This document shows, piece by piece, positions 52,474-60,850 of a DNA stretch of 64,000 bases. A program made the position numbers and the translations under genes. Numbering within the stretch: the first letter of the stretch is position 1; each line of letters starts with the position of its first letter. The stretch comes from Agrobacterium larrymoorei (GTDB lineage: Bacteria; Pseudomonadota; Alphaproteobacteria; Rhizobiales; Rhizobiaceae), in NCBI RefSeq assembly GCF_030819275.1, contig NZ_JAUTBL010000002.1, positions 2,234,501-2,298,500 of the forward strand, written 5' to 3'. The notes beneath the pieces are model-generated. The model was not told where the DNA came from. It did not search any database and was given only the letters and a program-made list of their open reading frames with translations.

Positions 52474-53150
52474 TCGGCAGCCTCGGCCAGCCTTTCGAGA
52501 TAGTAGCCGATGCCGCGCGCGGTCTTCACCGTCAGCCCGTGGGGCGCAAGCCGCTTTCGCAGACGGCTGACATATTGCTCGATGGCATTGCCGGAAAGCT
52601 CGTCGTCAAAGCCCGTCAGTGACTGGACGATGGCCTCCTTCGCCACCACCTTGCCCGCCCGCATGAACAGCACCTCCAGCAGCGCCACTTCGCGCGCCGG
52701 CAGATCGAGCGGATGACCGCCTGCGGAAAAAGTGCGCGATGTGAGATCGAAGGAGACATTGCCGAAACTGACGAGAGAGGAGCGTAGGCCCGCATTGCGG
52801 CGCAAAAGCACGCGCACCCGCGCCTCGAACTCGGCAATATCGAAGGGCTTGATCATGTAATCGTCAGCGCCGAGATCGAGCCCCCTCACCTTCTCCTCCG
52901 GCGTGCCGCGGGCGGTGAGGATCAACACGGCGGCCTTGTCCTGGCGCGCGCGCATGGAGCGCAGCACGTCGATGCCATCCTTTTCCGGCAGGTTCAGATC
53001 GAGGATGACGAGGTCGAAATTCTCTGCCGCAATCGCGGCATCCGCGGAATTGCCATCCGACACCACATCCACGGCATAGCCACTGCCGCGCAACAGCGCC
53101 GACAATCCTTCCGATAGAACCTGATTGTCCTCCACCAACAGAATGCGCAA
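52470..53150 (-). CDS. tctD: TctD-type response regulator
   Basis: A 226-residue OmpR-family regulator with a receiver (MRILLVEDNQVLSEGLSALL, acceptor Asp51 in LVILDLNLPEKDGIDV, Lys in DYMIKPFDIAEFEARV) and a winged helix ending VSRLRKRLAPHGLTVKTARG. It is first in the tctDE operon and divergent from the binding-protein gene at 53364, the likely target. Confidence 0.93.
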   Translation of the reverse strand: MRILLVEDNQVLSEGLSALLRGSGYAVDVVSDGNSADAAIAAENFDLVILDLNLPEKDGIDVLRSMRARQDKAAVLILTARGTPEEKVRGLDLGADDYMIKPFDIAEFEARVRVLLRRNAGLRSSLVSFGNVSFDLTSRTFSAGGHPLDLPAREVALLEVLFMRAGKVVAKEAIVQSLTGFDDELSGNAIEQYVSRLRKRLAPHGLTVKTARGIGYYLERLAEAAE

Positions 53151-53178
53151 ACGTGAAATCCCCCTCGCGTCAGGACGT

Positions 53179-53283
53179 TACAGCATCGGCCCGAAAATCG
53201 GAATCGATTTTCGGAAAGCACGATGCGTAGATCAAAGAAGATAGAGCGTCCTTTGTGCGTCCAATAGGACGCACGGCGCTCTA
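53179..53283. repeat. Family A palindromic repeat, copy 4
   Basis: The best-preserved copy. Hairpin 1 is CGAAAATCG-GAAT-CGATTTTCGG inside GCATCG...CGATGC; hairpin 2 is GTGCGTCC-AATA-GGACGCAC (perfect 8-bp stem) inside AGAGCG...CGCTCT. It sits in the tctD/binding-protein divergent promoter region, leaving about 80 nt for the promoter of the latter. Confidence 0.9.
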
Positions 53284-53363
53284 GCGAAGTCGTTCGCACT
53301 TGTGAACGCCGTTCTCAAAGGATCGCTTATGAAGCCCGCTTGTGAAGGACAACGGCCTGCTGC

Positions 53364-54443
53364 ATGATCACGCCCATGCGTATCACCCTAGCTCTTTGTC
53401 TTGTCCTTCTCGGCAGCGCCGTCTCGCACGCGCAGCCGATGCTCTTTCCGGCGCTCTCCGGCAAGAAGGAAGCTCAGACGCTGGTGGTCTATTCCTCGCT
53501 CGATGAGCCGCTCGCCACCCCGATGATCGAGGGTTTCCAGCGCGCCAACCCGGATGTTGCCGTTTCCTATGAGGATATGCTGACCGGCGAGATCTACGAC
53601 CGCATCGTGGAGGAGACCGATAGTGGCAGGAAGACCGCCGATTTCGCCTTCTCATCCGCCATGGACCTGCAGGTCAAGCTCAGCAATGACGGCTATGCCC
53701 AGCGCTCCGACTTGCCCGGCAGCGCGCTTTGGCCTGCATGGGCCAACTGGCGCAATACCGCTTACGCGCTGACCTTCGAGCCCGCCGTCTTCGTCTATCA
53801 CAAGCCGAGCTTCGTCAACGAGAAGCCACCGGCAAGCCGCGCCGAGTTTGTCGACTATCTCGAGCGCCACGCCAAGGACGTGCACGGCCGCATCGCCACC
53901 TATGATATCGAGCGCTCGGGCGTCGGCTTTCTCTTCATGTCGCGCGACCAGGAGCAGTTTGGCGACATCTGGAATGTCATCAAAGCCATGGGTGCTGCGG
54001 GCGTAAAAGTCTATTCCACCAGCTCCGCGATTCTGGAGCGCATCTCCGATGGCCGCTTCGTCTTGGGGTATAACATCCTTGGTTCCTACGCCGCAGATTG
54101 GGCCGCCCGCCACCCGGATGTCGGCATCATGCTGCCAAGCGACTATACCGTCGTCATGTCGCGCATCGGCCTCGTGCCGCAAGCCGCCGCCAACCCCGAG
54201 CTTGGCCGCCGCTATCTGCAGTTCTTCATGTCGAAGGAAGGCCAGACGATCATGGCGCGCCAACTGCAAATCCCCGCCGTCAGCCCGGAAGTGGCCGGTG
54301 AGAACACCGCCAACACCATGCAGGCCATCCACGGCGCGCAATTGCGCCCAGTCCCCGTCAGCCCCGGCCTGATGGTCTATCTCGATCAGGTCAAGCGCGC
54401 CCGGATTATAGAGCGCTGGAACGAGGCGTTGCGGTCGCAGTGA
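53364..54443 (+). CDS. Iron(III)-type ABC periplasmic binding protein
   Basis: A 359-residue type II binding protein with a signal peptide (ITLALCLVLLGSAVSHAQ). The mature start QTLVVYSSLDEPLATPMIEG is typical of AfuA/FbpA-like and putative 2-aminoethylphosphonate binders. No permease or ATPase gene is adjacent. Placement divergent from tctDE matches a known rhizobial arrangement in which this protein accompanies the two-component system. It may act as a co-sensor or work with tctCBA downstream; both are inference. ATG at 53376 is an alternative start. Confidence 0.82.
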   Translation: MITPMRITLALCLVLLGSAVSHAQPMLFPALSGKKEAQTLVVYSSLDEPLATPMIEGFQRANPDVAVSYEDMLTGEIYDRIVEETDSGRKTADFAFSSAMDLQVKLSNDGYAQRSDLPGSALWPAWANWRNTAYALTFEPAVFVYHKPSFVNEKPPASRAEFVDYLERHAKDVHGRIATYDIERSGVGFLFMSRDQEQFGDIWNVIKAMGAAGVKVYSTSSAILERISDGRFVLGYNILGSYAADWAARHPDVGIMLPSDYTVVMSRIGLVPQAAANPELGRRYLQFFMSKEGQTIMARQLQIPAVSPEVAGENTANTMQAIHGAQLRPVPVSPGLMVYLDQVKRARIIERWNEALRSQ

Positions 54444-54458
54444 TACCCCGCTTCCTCA

Positions 54459-55436
54459 TCAAGTCAGTCGTATTTGGGCTATGTGGTATTCTTTGAGTCT
54501 CGCATTTGCGATGACGATGATGTGTCGCATGATGGCGCCAAGAGCTGTGAGTTTTGACTTCCCGGCTGCGAGCAGATGCTTGTATGTTGTAGCGAGATGG
54601 CTTTTGCTGTGGCTTGCCGCCATCGCCGCGGTGAAGAGTAGCGGTCGTAACTGCCGCCGTCCGCCCTTTGTAAAACGACGGCCTTTACGAGCGCCGCTGT
54701 CGCGGGCATGAGGCGCACATCCCGCCAGACTTGCTGCCTGCTTGCGATCGATGTGTCCGAGCTCTGGCATGAGAGCCAACAGCACCGGGGCGATCACCTT
54801 GCCAATACCAGGAACCGTCTGAAGGATAGCCTTGCGGTCTTTCAATCGCTTATCGAGGCTCATGATCGTTTCGATCTGCTTGTCGATAGCTTCAATGCGG
54901 CGCTTGATCTCAGTTATATGGCCGGCGATGTCGCGCGCGATCGGCTTATTGCGTGGCGCCTTTAATCGGTTTTCCTCTTGCACGCGCATAGACACCAGAT
55001 CGGTACGACGCAAGACGAGCAGCTTAATTTTTGCCTCCCGTGGCTGACTTGGGCGCCAGCGAGGCAGAGATTGCGCACGTGAGAGCCCATATTCGGCAAT
55101 ATGGCGCGCATCAATGGCATCTGTCTTGGCATTGGCGCCGCAGGCGCGGATGAAGGCTTTGACCCGGGCAGCGTCTGCGCGATGTGCGGGAATAGCAAGG
55201 TCTTCAAGGACATCGAGGAGATTGTCCTCGTAGCCACCGGTTGCCTCGCAAATGGCGAGTGTGTCGAGGCGTCCAGCATATGGCTTTAAGATCGCTTTGA
55301 GCGCCACCTTGCTGTTTTCTAGGGTGCAGATCTCTCCGCTATGTGTGTCGAAGAAAGTGATTGTTGCTTTGGAGACGTCGAATCCCAAAGCAAATCGGAT
55401 CAACTGAGGCTGGATTTGTTCGGTGTTCAGGCCCAT
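54459..55436 (-). CDS. IS110-family transposase (DEDD/serine recombinase)
   Basis: A 325-residue protein. The RuvC-like N-terminal domain has the DEDD residues Asp20 (FALGFDVSKATITFF), Glu64 (LAICEATGGYEDN) and Asp106/Asp109 (KTDAIDARHIAEYG). A coiled-coil linker leads to the C-terminal Transposase_20 domain (TVPGIGKVIAPVLLALMPEL and ASLAGCAPHARDSG). The family recombines DNA guided by a bridge RNA. No frameshift is seen. Confidence 0.94.
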   Translation of the reverse strand: MGLNTEQIQPQLIRFALGFDVSKATITFFDTHSGEICTLENSKVALKAILKPYAGRLDTLAICEATGGYEDNLLDVLEDLAIPAHRADAARVKAFIRACGANAKTDAIDARHIAEYGLSRAQSLPRWRPSQPREAKIKLLVLRRTDLVSMRVQEENRLKAPRNKPIARDIAGHITEIKRRIEAIDKQIETIMSLDKRLKDRKAILQTVPGIGKVIAPVLLALMPELGHIDRKQAASLAGCAPHARDSGARKGRRFTKGGRRQLRPLLFTAAMAASHSKSHLATTYKHLLAAGKSKLTALGAIMRHIIVIANARLKEYHIAQIRLT

Positions 55437-55610
55437 GATTGAGCTCCATGCTTAGCATTGTCTGCGGGCGCGGCGCCAAGCCGGCCCATTCAAGTCAACA
55501 AGCGATGCGAAGCTGGTGCGATTGCAGCCCAGGATGAGGTCGGTCGAGAAGACCCATTCCTGTTCGGGCGTACAAACGCATGACCTCCGGGGTGGCCACC
55601 TCGGAGGTCA
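55437..55610 (-). ncRNA. Candidate IS110 bridge RNA region
   Basis: In the IS110 subgroup the non-coding end 5' of the transposase encodes the bridge RNA. Here that end is about 174 nt with no gene. It carries a strong hairpin at 55581-55610, TGACCTCCG/CGGAGGTCA, with the self-complementary GGTGGCCACC in its loop. The RNA boundaries and the target- and donor-binding loops were not resolved; the call is by family knowledge plus the hairpin. Confidence 0.5.
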
Positions 55611-55660
55611 TCCAGCCTCCCGAACAATAAAGCACATTTTCGACAGACAATTCCTGTGCC

Positions 55661-55746
55661 TGTCACAGAAACCCAGCCAGTCCAAGTCTTGGACTGAAGA
55701 GACTCTTCCCGATGCGCAGACGCGCATCGACTGGATTTCTGTCACA
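55661..55746. other. 86-nt cloverleaf-like inverted-repeat structure
   Basis: An outer 11-bp helix (TGTCACAGAAA at 55661-55671 with TTTCTGTCACA at 55736-55746, one mismatch) encloses three hairpins: CAGTCCAAG-T-CTTGGACTG (55678-55696), GAAGAG-A-CTCTTC (55696-55708, sharing one base) and GATGCGC-AGAC-GCGCATC (55711-55728). It is not a tRNA. It could be a minimal mobile element with 11-bp ends, a structured leader of tctCBA, or a regulator-binding array. The rest of 55747-56038 holds only the tctC leader. Confidence 0.55.
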
Positions 55747-56038
55747 AGGAAAGAAATGAGGGCTGCCCAAGGTGGTGCGACTGAAACCAACCACCCTCTC
55801 GCATAAATTAACGTCCCGTAAACGCCGCAACCTTCACCCCGCGTCAGTTAGATGACAGCTTTGTGTGGTGCTCTGCAATTCTTCTTCATGCCGTGGAGGC
55901 GGCCGGAGAAGCGGGAGGAAAGTCTCATCGCATCATACCGTTCAACTGGCAGCGTCTTCGCGCCATGTCGGTCACTCTGCGTGCTCCTTCCGTTGTCATA
56001 TCGCAACAATGCCGAATGGCATTCAAGGAGGACTTACG

Positions 56039-56983
56039 TTGAAGCATTTTTTCCTCGCCTCGCTTCTGGCTGGCGCCATCGCTCTTCCCGCAGCAGCCGC
56101 TGATTATACCATCATCGCGCCTGCCAATCCGGGCGGCGGCTGGGACCAGACGGCCCGCTCGCTGCAGACGGTTCTGCAGGAAGAAGGCATTTCGAAGAGC
56201 GTGCAGGTTCAAAACGTTCCAGGCGCTGGCGGCACCATCGGTCTCGCGCAGTTCGCAAGCCAGCAGAAGGGCAACCCGAACGCGCTGATCGTCGGCGGTT
56301 ACGTCATGGTGGGTGCCATCCTCACCAACAAGGCGCCCGTCACGCTCAAGGAAGTCACCCCGATCGCCCGTCTGACCGGCGAATATGAAGCTGTCGTGGT
56401 TCCCGCCTCTTCGCCGATCCAGAACATCAATGATCTGATCGCGCAGCTGAAAAAGGATCCGGGCAGCGTCTCCTGGGGCGGCGGCTCGGCTGGCGGCACC
56501 GACCACATCACGGCTGGCCTGATTGCCAAGGCAGCGGGCATCGACCCGACCAAGATAAACTATATCGCCTATTCCGGCGGCGGCGAAGCGCTTGCCTCCA
56601 TCCTCGGCGCGCAGGTGACCGCCGGCATTTCCAGCTATGGCGAATTCGAAAGCCAGGTGAAGGCTGGAACGCTTCGGCTTCTCGCCGTCTCCAGCGAACA
56701 GAAGCTGGAAGGCGTCGACGCACCAACGCTGAAGGAAAGCGGCCTCGACGTGGTCGTGCAGAACTGGCGCATGGTTGCCGCCCCTCCCGGCCTGACGCCG
56801 GAGCAGGAAAAGGCCGTCAATGCCGATATCGAGAAGCTGGTGAAATCCGCCAAGTGGCAGGAAACGCTGAAGACCAAGGGCTGGATGGATACCTATCTCG
56901 CCGGTGATGCGTTCAAAGCGCAGCTCGACAAGGACACGGCGTCCACCGAAACCATTCTCAAAGACATCGGACTTGTAAAATGA
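56039..56983 (+). CDS. tctC: TctC, tripartite tricarboxylate binding protein
   Basis: A 314-residue Bug-family receptor. Translation most likely starts at TTG: AAGGAGGA lies 6 nt upstream and the product then opens with a standard signal peptide (MKHFFLASLLAGAIALPAAA, then ADYTIIAPANPGGGWDQTAR). Earlier in-frame ATG/GTG codons give an unlikely Cys/His/Arg-rich leader. It binds citrate or a related carboxylate for TctAB. It overlaps tctB by 4 nt. Confidence 0.92.
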   Translation: MKHFFLASLLAGAIALPAAAADYTIIAPANPGGGWDQTARSLQTVLQEEGISKSVQVQNVPGAGGTIGLAQFASQQKGNPNALIVGGYVMVGAILTNKAPVTLKEVTPIARLTGEYEAVVVPASSPIQNINDLIAQLKKDPGSVSWGGGSAGGTDHITAGLIAKAAGIDPTKINYIAYSGGGEALASILGAQVTAGISSYGEFESQVKAGTLRLLAVSSEQKLEGVDAPTLKESGLDVVVQNWRMVAAPPGLTPEQEKAVNADIEKLVKSAKWQETLKTKGWMDTYLAGDAFKAQLDKDTASTETILKDIGLVK

Positions 56984-57474
56984 GCCAGGGTATCACCCCC
57001 TCACAAACACCAAAACGCCGCCCTGATTGGGCGGCGCTCCTCATCGCAGTGGCGCTGGTCGCCATCGCCGCCGTCATCTTCTGGGATTCCGGTCGTCTGG
57101 CCAGCGTCACCGGCTATTCGCCGGTCGGCCCGGCAACCGTACCTTACGCCATCGGCTTCTGTCTTATCGGTCTGGCAATCTGGACGGCGATCGAAGCCTG
57201 GCGCGGGGATTTTCCCGAACGCGACCATCAGGAAGTCGGCCCTGTCGTTTGGGTCGTTGCGGGCCTTGCCGCACAGATGCTGTTGTTGAAGGTTGCGGGT
57301 TTTTCCATTGCCACCGGCCTGCTGTTTGCCTTCACCGCACGCGCCTTCGGCAAGAAGAAGCTCCATTATTCGATCCCGCTCGGTATCGCGATCAGCTTCG
57401 TCGTGTGGTTCATCTTTGCGCGGCTGTTGCAGCTCTCTCTTCCGGCTGGCCCATTCGAGCAGCTTTTCATCTGA
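56980..57474 (+). CDS. tctB: TctB, small membrane subunit
   Basis: A 164-residue protein with four membrane helices (ALLIAVALVAIAAVIFW, VPYAIGFCLIGLAIWTAI, VVWVVAGLAAQMLLLKVAGF, IPLGIAISFVVWFIFARLL). It is the small integral membrane subunit of the tripartite tricarboxylate transporter. Start coupled to tctC by ATGA. Confidence 0.92.
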   Translation: MSQGITPSQTPKRRPDWAALLIAVALVAIAAVIFWDSGRLASVTGYSPVGPATVPYAIGFCLIGLAIWTAIEAWRGDFPERDHQEVGPVVWVVAGLAAQMLLLKVAGFSIATGLLFAFTARAFGKKKLHYSIPLGIAISFVVWFIFARLLQLSLPAGPFEQLFI

Positions 57475-57564
57475 TCTCGGCTTTAAAGAACAACATGAGT
57501 TGGGGTCTGAGGACGCGGGCGCGTTGAGCCGCAGCAGCCTCGCCCGACAGGGGGACATCTGTCC

Positions 57565-59082
57565 ATGAGCACATTCGAATTCCTTTTGCACGGTCTTGAG
57601 GTTGCAGCCCAACCGATGAACCTGCTCTACGCGCTGATCGGCGTGACACTGGGAACTGCCGTCGGCGTGCTGCCCGGCATCGGCCCGGCGCTGACGGTCG
57701 CACTGCTTCTGCCCGTCACCTACAGGCTCGATCCTGCGGGCTCGCTCATCATGTTTGCCGGTATCTATTATGGCGGCATGTATGGCGGCTCAACGACCTC
57801 GATCCTTCTCAACACGCCGGGCGAAAGCGCCTCGATCGTCACCGCACTCGAAGGCAACAAGATGGCCCGCAAGGGTCGTGGTGGCCCGGCTCTCGCCACC
57901 GCAGCCATCGGCTCCTTCGTCGCCGGACTGATCGCAACAATAGCGCTTGCCTTCGTTGCGCCCTATATCGTCAAGCTGGCGCTGGTTTTTGGCCCGCGCG
58001 AATATTTCGCGCTGATGGTTCTCGCCTTCGTCACCGTCTCGTCGGCATTCGGCGATTCGGCTCTGCGCGGCCTCACCTCGCTCTTCATCGGCTTCACGCT
58101 TGCCATTATCGGCATCGACCAGCTGACCGGGCAGACACGCATGAGTTTCGGCGTGCCGGATCTTCTCGACGGCGTTGAAGTCACCACGCTGGCAGTCGCC
58201 ATGTTCGCGATTGGCGAGACGCTTTTCATTGTTGCCCAGGGCCAGACCGGCCAGGACAAGATCGAAGCCGTCAAGGGCTCCATCTGGATGAGCGCGCAGG
58301 ACTGGGCCCGCTCCTGGAAACCCTGGCTGCGCGGCACGCTGATCGGCTTCCCGATCGGCGCGATGCCTGCGGGCGGCGCGGAGATCGGCACCTTCCTCTC
58401 CTATGCGACGGAAAAGAAGCTGACCAAATATCCGGAAGAATTCGGCGAAGGCGCCATCGAAGGCGTTGCCGGTCCGGAAGCGGCCAACAATGCCTCGGCT
58501 GCCGGTACGCTGGTTCCGCTCCTGACGCTTGGCCTGCCCACCACGGCAACCGCTGCGATCATGCTGGCCGGTTTCCAGCAATATGGCCTGCAACCCGGCC
58601 CGCTGCTGTTTGCCACCAATCCGCAGCTCGTCTGGGGCCTGATTGCCAGCCTCTTCATTGCCAACCTCATGCTGCTGGTTCTCAACCTGCCGCTGATCGG
58701 CCTCTGGGTGAAACTGCTGACCATTCCCAAGCCATGGCTCTATGCAGGCATCCTGCTGTTCGCGACGCTCGGCACCATCGGCGCCAACCCTTCGGTCTTC
58801 GAGCTCGGCATGCTGCTGGCTTTCGGTATCCTCGGCTACATCATGCGTATCTTCGGTTACCCGATTGCGCCCGCCGTCGTCGGCCTCATCCTCGGCCCTC
58901 TGGCCGAACAGCAGCTGCGCCGTGCGCTGGCTATCGGCCAGGGTGATCCGAGCGTTCTCTTCACCTCGCCCATCGCCGTCGGCCTCTTCCTCGTCGCAGC
59001 CGCCGCCTTCATCGTTCCGCTGATCATGCGCATTCGCGGGCGCGGCCAGGTGCTGACGCAGCTTGCCGCGAATGAAGACTAA
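57565..59082 (+). CDS. tctA: TctA, large membrane subunit
   Basis: A 505-residue permease with about 12 helices and the two glycine-rich family motifs, [20 protein letters not shown] in the N-terminal half and [20 protein letters not shown] in the C-terminal half. GGGGGA lies upstream of the ATG. With TctB and TctC it forms a secondary carboxylate importer. A terminator follows, closing the operon. Confidence 0.96.
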   Translation: MSTFEFLLHGLEVAAQPMNLLYALIGVTLGTAVGVLPGIGPALTVALLLPVTYRLDPAGSLIMFAGIYYGGMYGGSTTSILLNTPGESASIVTALEGNKMARKGRGGPALATAAIGSFVAGLIATIALAFVAPYIVKLALVFGPREYFALMVLAFVTVSSAFGDSALRGLTSLFIGFTLAIIGIDQLTGQTRMSFGVPDLLDGVEVTTLAVAMFAIGETLFIVAQGQTGQDKIEAVKGSIWMSAQDWARSWKPWLRGTLIGFPIGAMPAGGAEIGTFLSYATEKKLTKYPEEFGEGAIEGVAGPEAANNASAAGTLVPLLTLGLPTTATAAIMLAGFQQYGLQPGPLLFATNPQLVWGLIASLFIANLMLLVLNLPLIGLWVKLLTIPKPWLYAGILLFATLGTIGANPSVFELGMLLAFGILGYIMRIFGYPIAPAVVGLILGPLAEQQLRRALAIGQGDPSVLFTSPIAVGLFLVAAAAFIVPLIMRIRGRGQVLTQLAANED

Positions 59083-59110
59083 ACAGACGTAGAAATGCCT
59101 CCCAAGGCGA

Positions 59111-59147
59111 AAAGCCTCGCATCCATCTGTGATGCGGGGCTTTTTTT
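59111..59147 (+). terminator. tctCBA terminator
   Basis: A 12-bp stem AAGCCTCGCATC/GATGCGGGGCTT (one G-T pair) with a 7-nt loop and seven T, 29 nt past the tctA stop. Confidence 0.9.
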
Positions 59148-59311
59148 GCCCCACGTGCGATCGTCGTCACCGGTTGCGAGAAGCACACTCAACAGAACAT
59201 CAAGCCTTGCGCGCAGATGTGAAATAGCGCAGCATGGCTGGCGGGGAACAGAGGCGGATAAGTCTGAGTTAGACACTCATCTATCGCTTCTGTGATATCC
59301 TCGGAGCCAAC

Positions 59312-59572
59312 ATGCGAAAACTCAGCCTCCTTATCGTCCTTGCCCTCGCCTCCTGCACTTCGGCCAGCGCTGGCGTCGAACCTATTCCCGGGAGCATCAC
59401 CTATGGTGGGCAGCCACACACCAAGCTGACCAAAGCGCCCGCCGGCTCCACCATGAGCCACAGTTTTCGCACGGTTGACGGACGCCTTGCACTGGAAACC
59501 TACCGCATCGAGCCTGATCGTTCGCTCACCTTGCTGAGGCGAGAGATTATCAGCGACTACCCGGAGCAATGA
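59312..59572 (+). CDS. Small putative lipoprotein
   Basis: An 86-residue protein with a short signal and a lipobox-like LASC (MRKLSLLIVLALASCTSASA, Cys15). The mature part is short and basic, ending RREIISDYPEQ. It is similar in style to small rhizobial envelope proteins; no family is recognised. Confidence 0.65.
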   Translation: MRKLSLLIVLALASCTSASAGVEPIPGSITYGGQPHTKLTKAPAGSTMSHSFRTVDGRLALETYRIEPDRSLTLLRREIISDYPEQ

Positions 59573-59698
59573 CTGCCCGCACATCCCCGGACAATTTTTA
59601 CAGCGCCTCCCGAACCTGGAGGAACATCATAGGCCGCTACCCGTTCCTCTCCTGAACACGAGAAGCGGCGCACGGCCGTGACTGTCCAGGAGAAGAAG

Positions 59699-60187
59699 AT
59701 GAAGACGCACAAGACCAGAAACGACCTGCCCTCCAACACCAAGTCCACGGTGATCGGGCTTTTGAACGAGGCACTGGCTTCGATGATCGATCTGGCACTC
59801 CTCACCAAGCAGGCGCACTGGAACCTCAAGGGTCCGCAATTCATCGCCGTACATGAGCTTCTCGACAGCTTCCGCAAGCTGATCGACAACCACACCGACA
59901 TCATCGCAGAGCGCGCCGTCCAGCTCGGCGGCACCGCACTCGGCAGCCTTCAGGCGGTCTCCTCCACCACCAGGCTCAAGGCGTATCCGACCGATATCTA
60001 CAAGATTCAGGATCACCTGGCAGAGCTGATCGAGCGCTATGGCGATGTCGCCAATCTCGTGCGCAAGTCGATCGATGAAGCGGATGAGGCAGGCGACGCC
60101 AGCACGGCGGATATCTTCACCGCCGCATCTCGCGATCTCGACAAGTCGCTCTGGTTCCTCGAAGCGCACGTGCAGGAAAAGGCTTAA
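59699..60187 (+). CDS. dps: Dps, DNA-protecting ferritin-like protein
   Basis: A 162-residue four-helix protein with the Dps ferroxidase signature spread over LLTKQAHWNLKGPQFIAVHE and SFRKLIDNHTDIIAERAVQL (His, Asp and Glu ligands). It forms dodecamers that store iron and shield DNA in stress. The ATG at 59699 has AGGAG 5 nt upstream; an earlier ATG 7 codons before is less well placed. Family B repeats follow immediately. Confidence 0.96.
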   Translation: MKTHKTRNDLPSNTKSTVIGLLNEALASMIDLALLTKQAHWNLKGPQFIAVHELLDSFRKLIDNHTDIIAERAVQLGGTALGSLQAVSSTTRLKAYPTDIYKIQDHLAELIERYGDVANLVRKSIDEADEAGDASTADIFTAASRDLDKSLWFLEAHVQEKA

Positions 60188-60291
60188 AGCACGGTCCAAG
60201 CAAAAGTGTGCAGCGGTTTTGCGATAACAGCATGCGATAACAAGGACCTAAAACGTATAAGCGAATCTGAAAGATCGCGACACAGTTTAAA
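60184..60291. repeat. Family B palindromic repeat, copy 6
   Basis: It overlaps the dps stop codon. Hairpin 1 is CAAAAGTGTGCAGCGGTTTTGCG-like, hairpin 2 GCGAATCTGAAAGATCGCGAC within AAAACGT...AGTTTAA. It contains a GAATC site and is joined head-to-head to copy 7. Confidence 0.8.
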
Positions 60292-60396
60292 GCCTCATAC
60301 GATCTTTCAGATTGAATCGCTGCGCTTTAGCCGTCTGTTTTACGACGTACCCCTAGCGCAAGACCGTCGCACAAGTTTGCGCGGACGATGCCTTAA
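60289..60396. repeat. Family B palindromic repeat, copy 7 (inverted)
   Basis: The opposite orientation to copy 6, starting within its last bases: AAAGCCTCATACGATCTTTC, then GCGCTTTAG and a GCGCAAGAC...TTTGCGCGGACGATGCC arm. A GAATC site is present. The pair forms a large composite palindrome downstream of dps. Confidence 0.8.
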
Positions 60397-60428
60397 AACG
60401 ACAAAGCGCCCGGCCAAGACCGGGCGCT
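60395..60428 (-). terminator. Terminator of the 73-residue gene
   Basis: A perfect 9-bp stem AGCGCCCGG/CCGGGCGCT with a 6-nt loop; on the minus strand it is followed by TTGTCGTTTTAA. It lies 23 nt past the stop of the gene at 60451. Confidence 0.8.
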
Positions 60429-60450
60429 GCCATCAGATCGGTTGAATTGA

Positions 60451-60672
60451 CTAGTGCCGCCGCAAAACTGCTCGGCCGATGTCCCGAAGCATGTCGTGAT
60501 CAAGAATGCCGCGCTGGGCGCTTCTGATCAGCACGGCAGCGCATTCATTCGCCACCTGACTGCTGCGATCCTCCAAGCATTCGAAACAAACACCGTCAAA
60601 GATAGTCTGCAGATCCGTGACCTGCTGGGGCGACAACTGGCCGCCGACTCGCTGAAATGCCGCGTAGGACAA
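60451..60672 (-). CDS. Conserved small protein, TTG start
   Basis: A 73-residue acidic soluble protein (MSYAAFQRVGGQLSPQQVTD ... DHDMLRDIGRAVLRRH). No ATG fits; TTG at 60672 has GGGAGG 7 nt upstream, a convincing start. It is predicted helical with two cysteines (CFEC). A good terminator follows. Function unknown; it seems to be one of the short rhizobial orphan proteins. Confidence 0.65.
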   Translation of the reverse strand: MSYAAFQRVGGQLSPQQVTDLQTIFDGVCFECLEDRSSQVANECAAVLIRSAQRGILDHDMLRDIGRAVLRRH

Positions 60673-60850
60673 GGCTCATCCTCCCGTAACATGCTGACAA
60701 ACGATGTTAATTTCTGTGAACAGTTAATTTCTACACCCGATCGAATCAGATGTCGAATCAGATTTTAACGAATTATCAATCACTCATTTATTGGAACCAC
60801 AGCGTCATGCCGCCGTTATATTCACACAACATAATAGAGGAGACACCACC

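Larger units (their letters stand above)
54450..55620 (-). mobile_element. IS110-family insertion sequence (approximate ends)
   Basis: It contains one transposase gene plus about 180 nt of structured non-coding DNA on its 5' side, the layout of the IS110 subgroup. No terminal inverted repeats or target duplication are obvious, which is normal for the family, so the ends given are estimates. It lies between the binding-protein stop and the tctCBA leader and points against them. The gene looks intact, so the element may be active. Confidence 0.75.

Noticed and set aside
55516..55806. 96-codon frame between the IS110 transposase and tctC
   Set aside because: It runs through the IS end and the cloverleaf structure and lacks a ribosome site.
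57790..59154. 454-codon frame antisense to tctA
   Set aside because: Asp/Gly/Gln/Arg-rich antisense product; tctA is certain and complete on the other strand.
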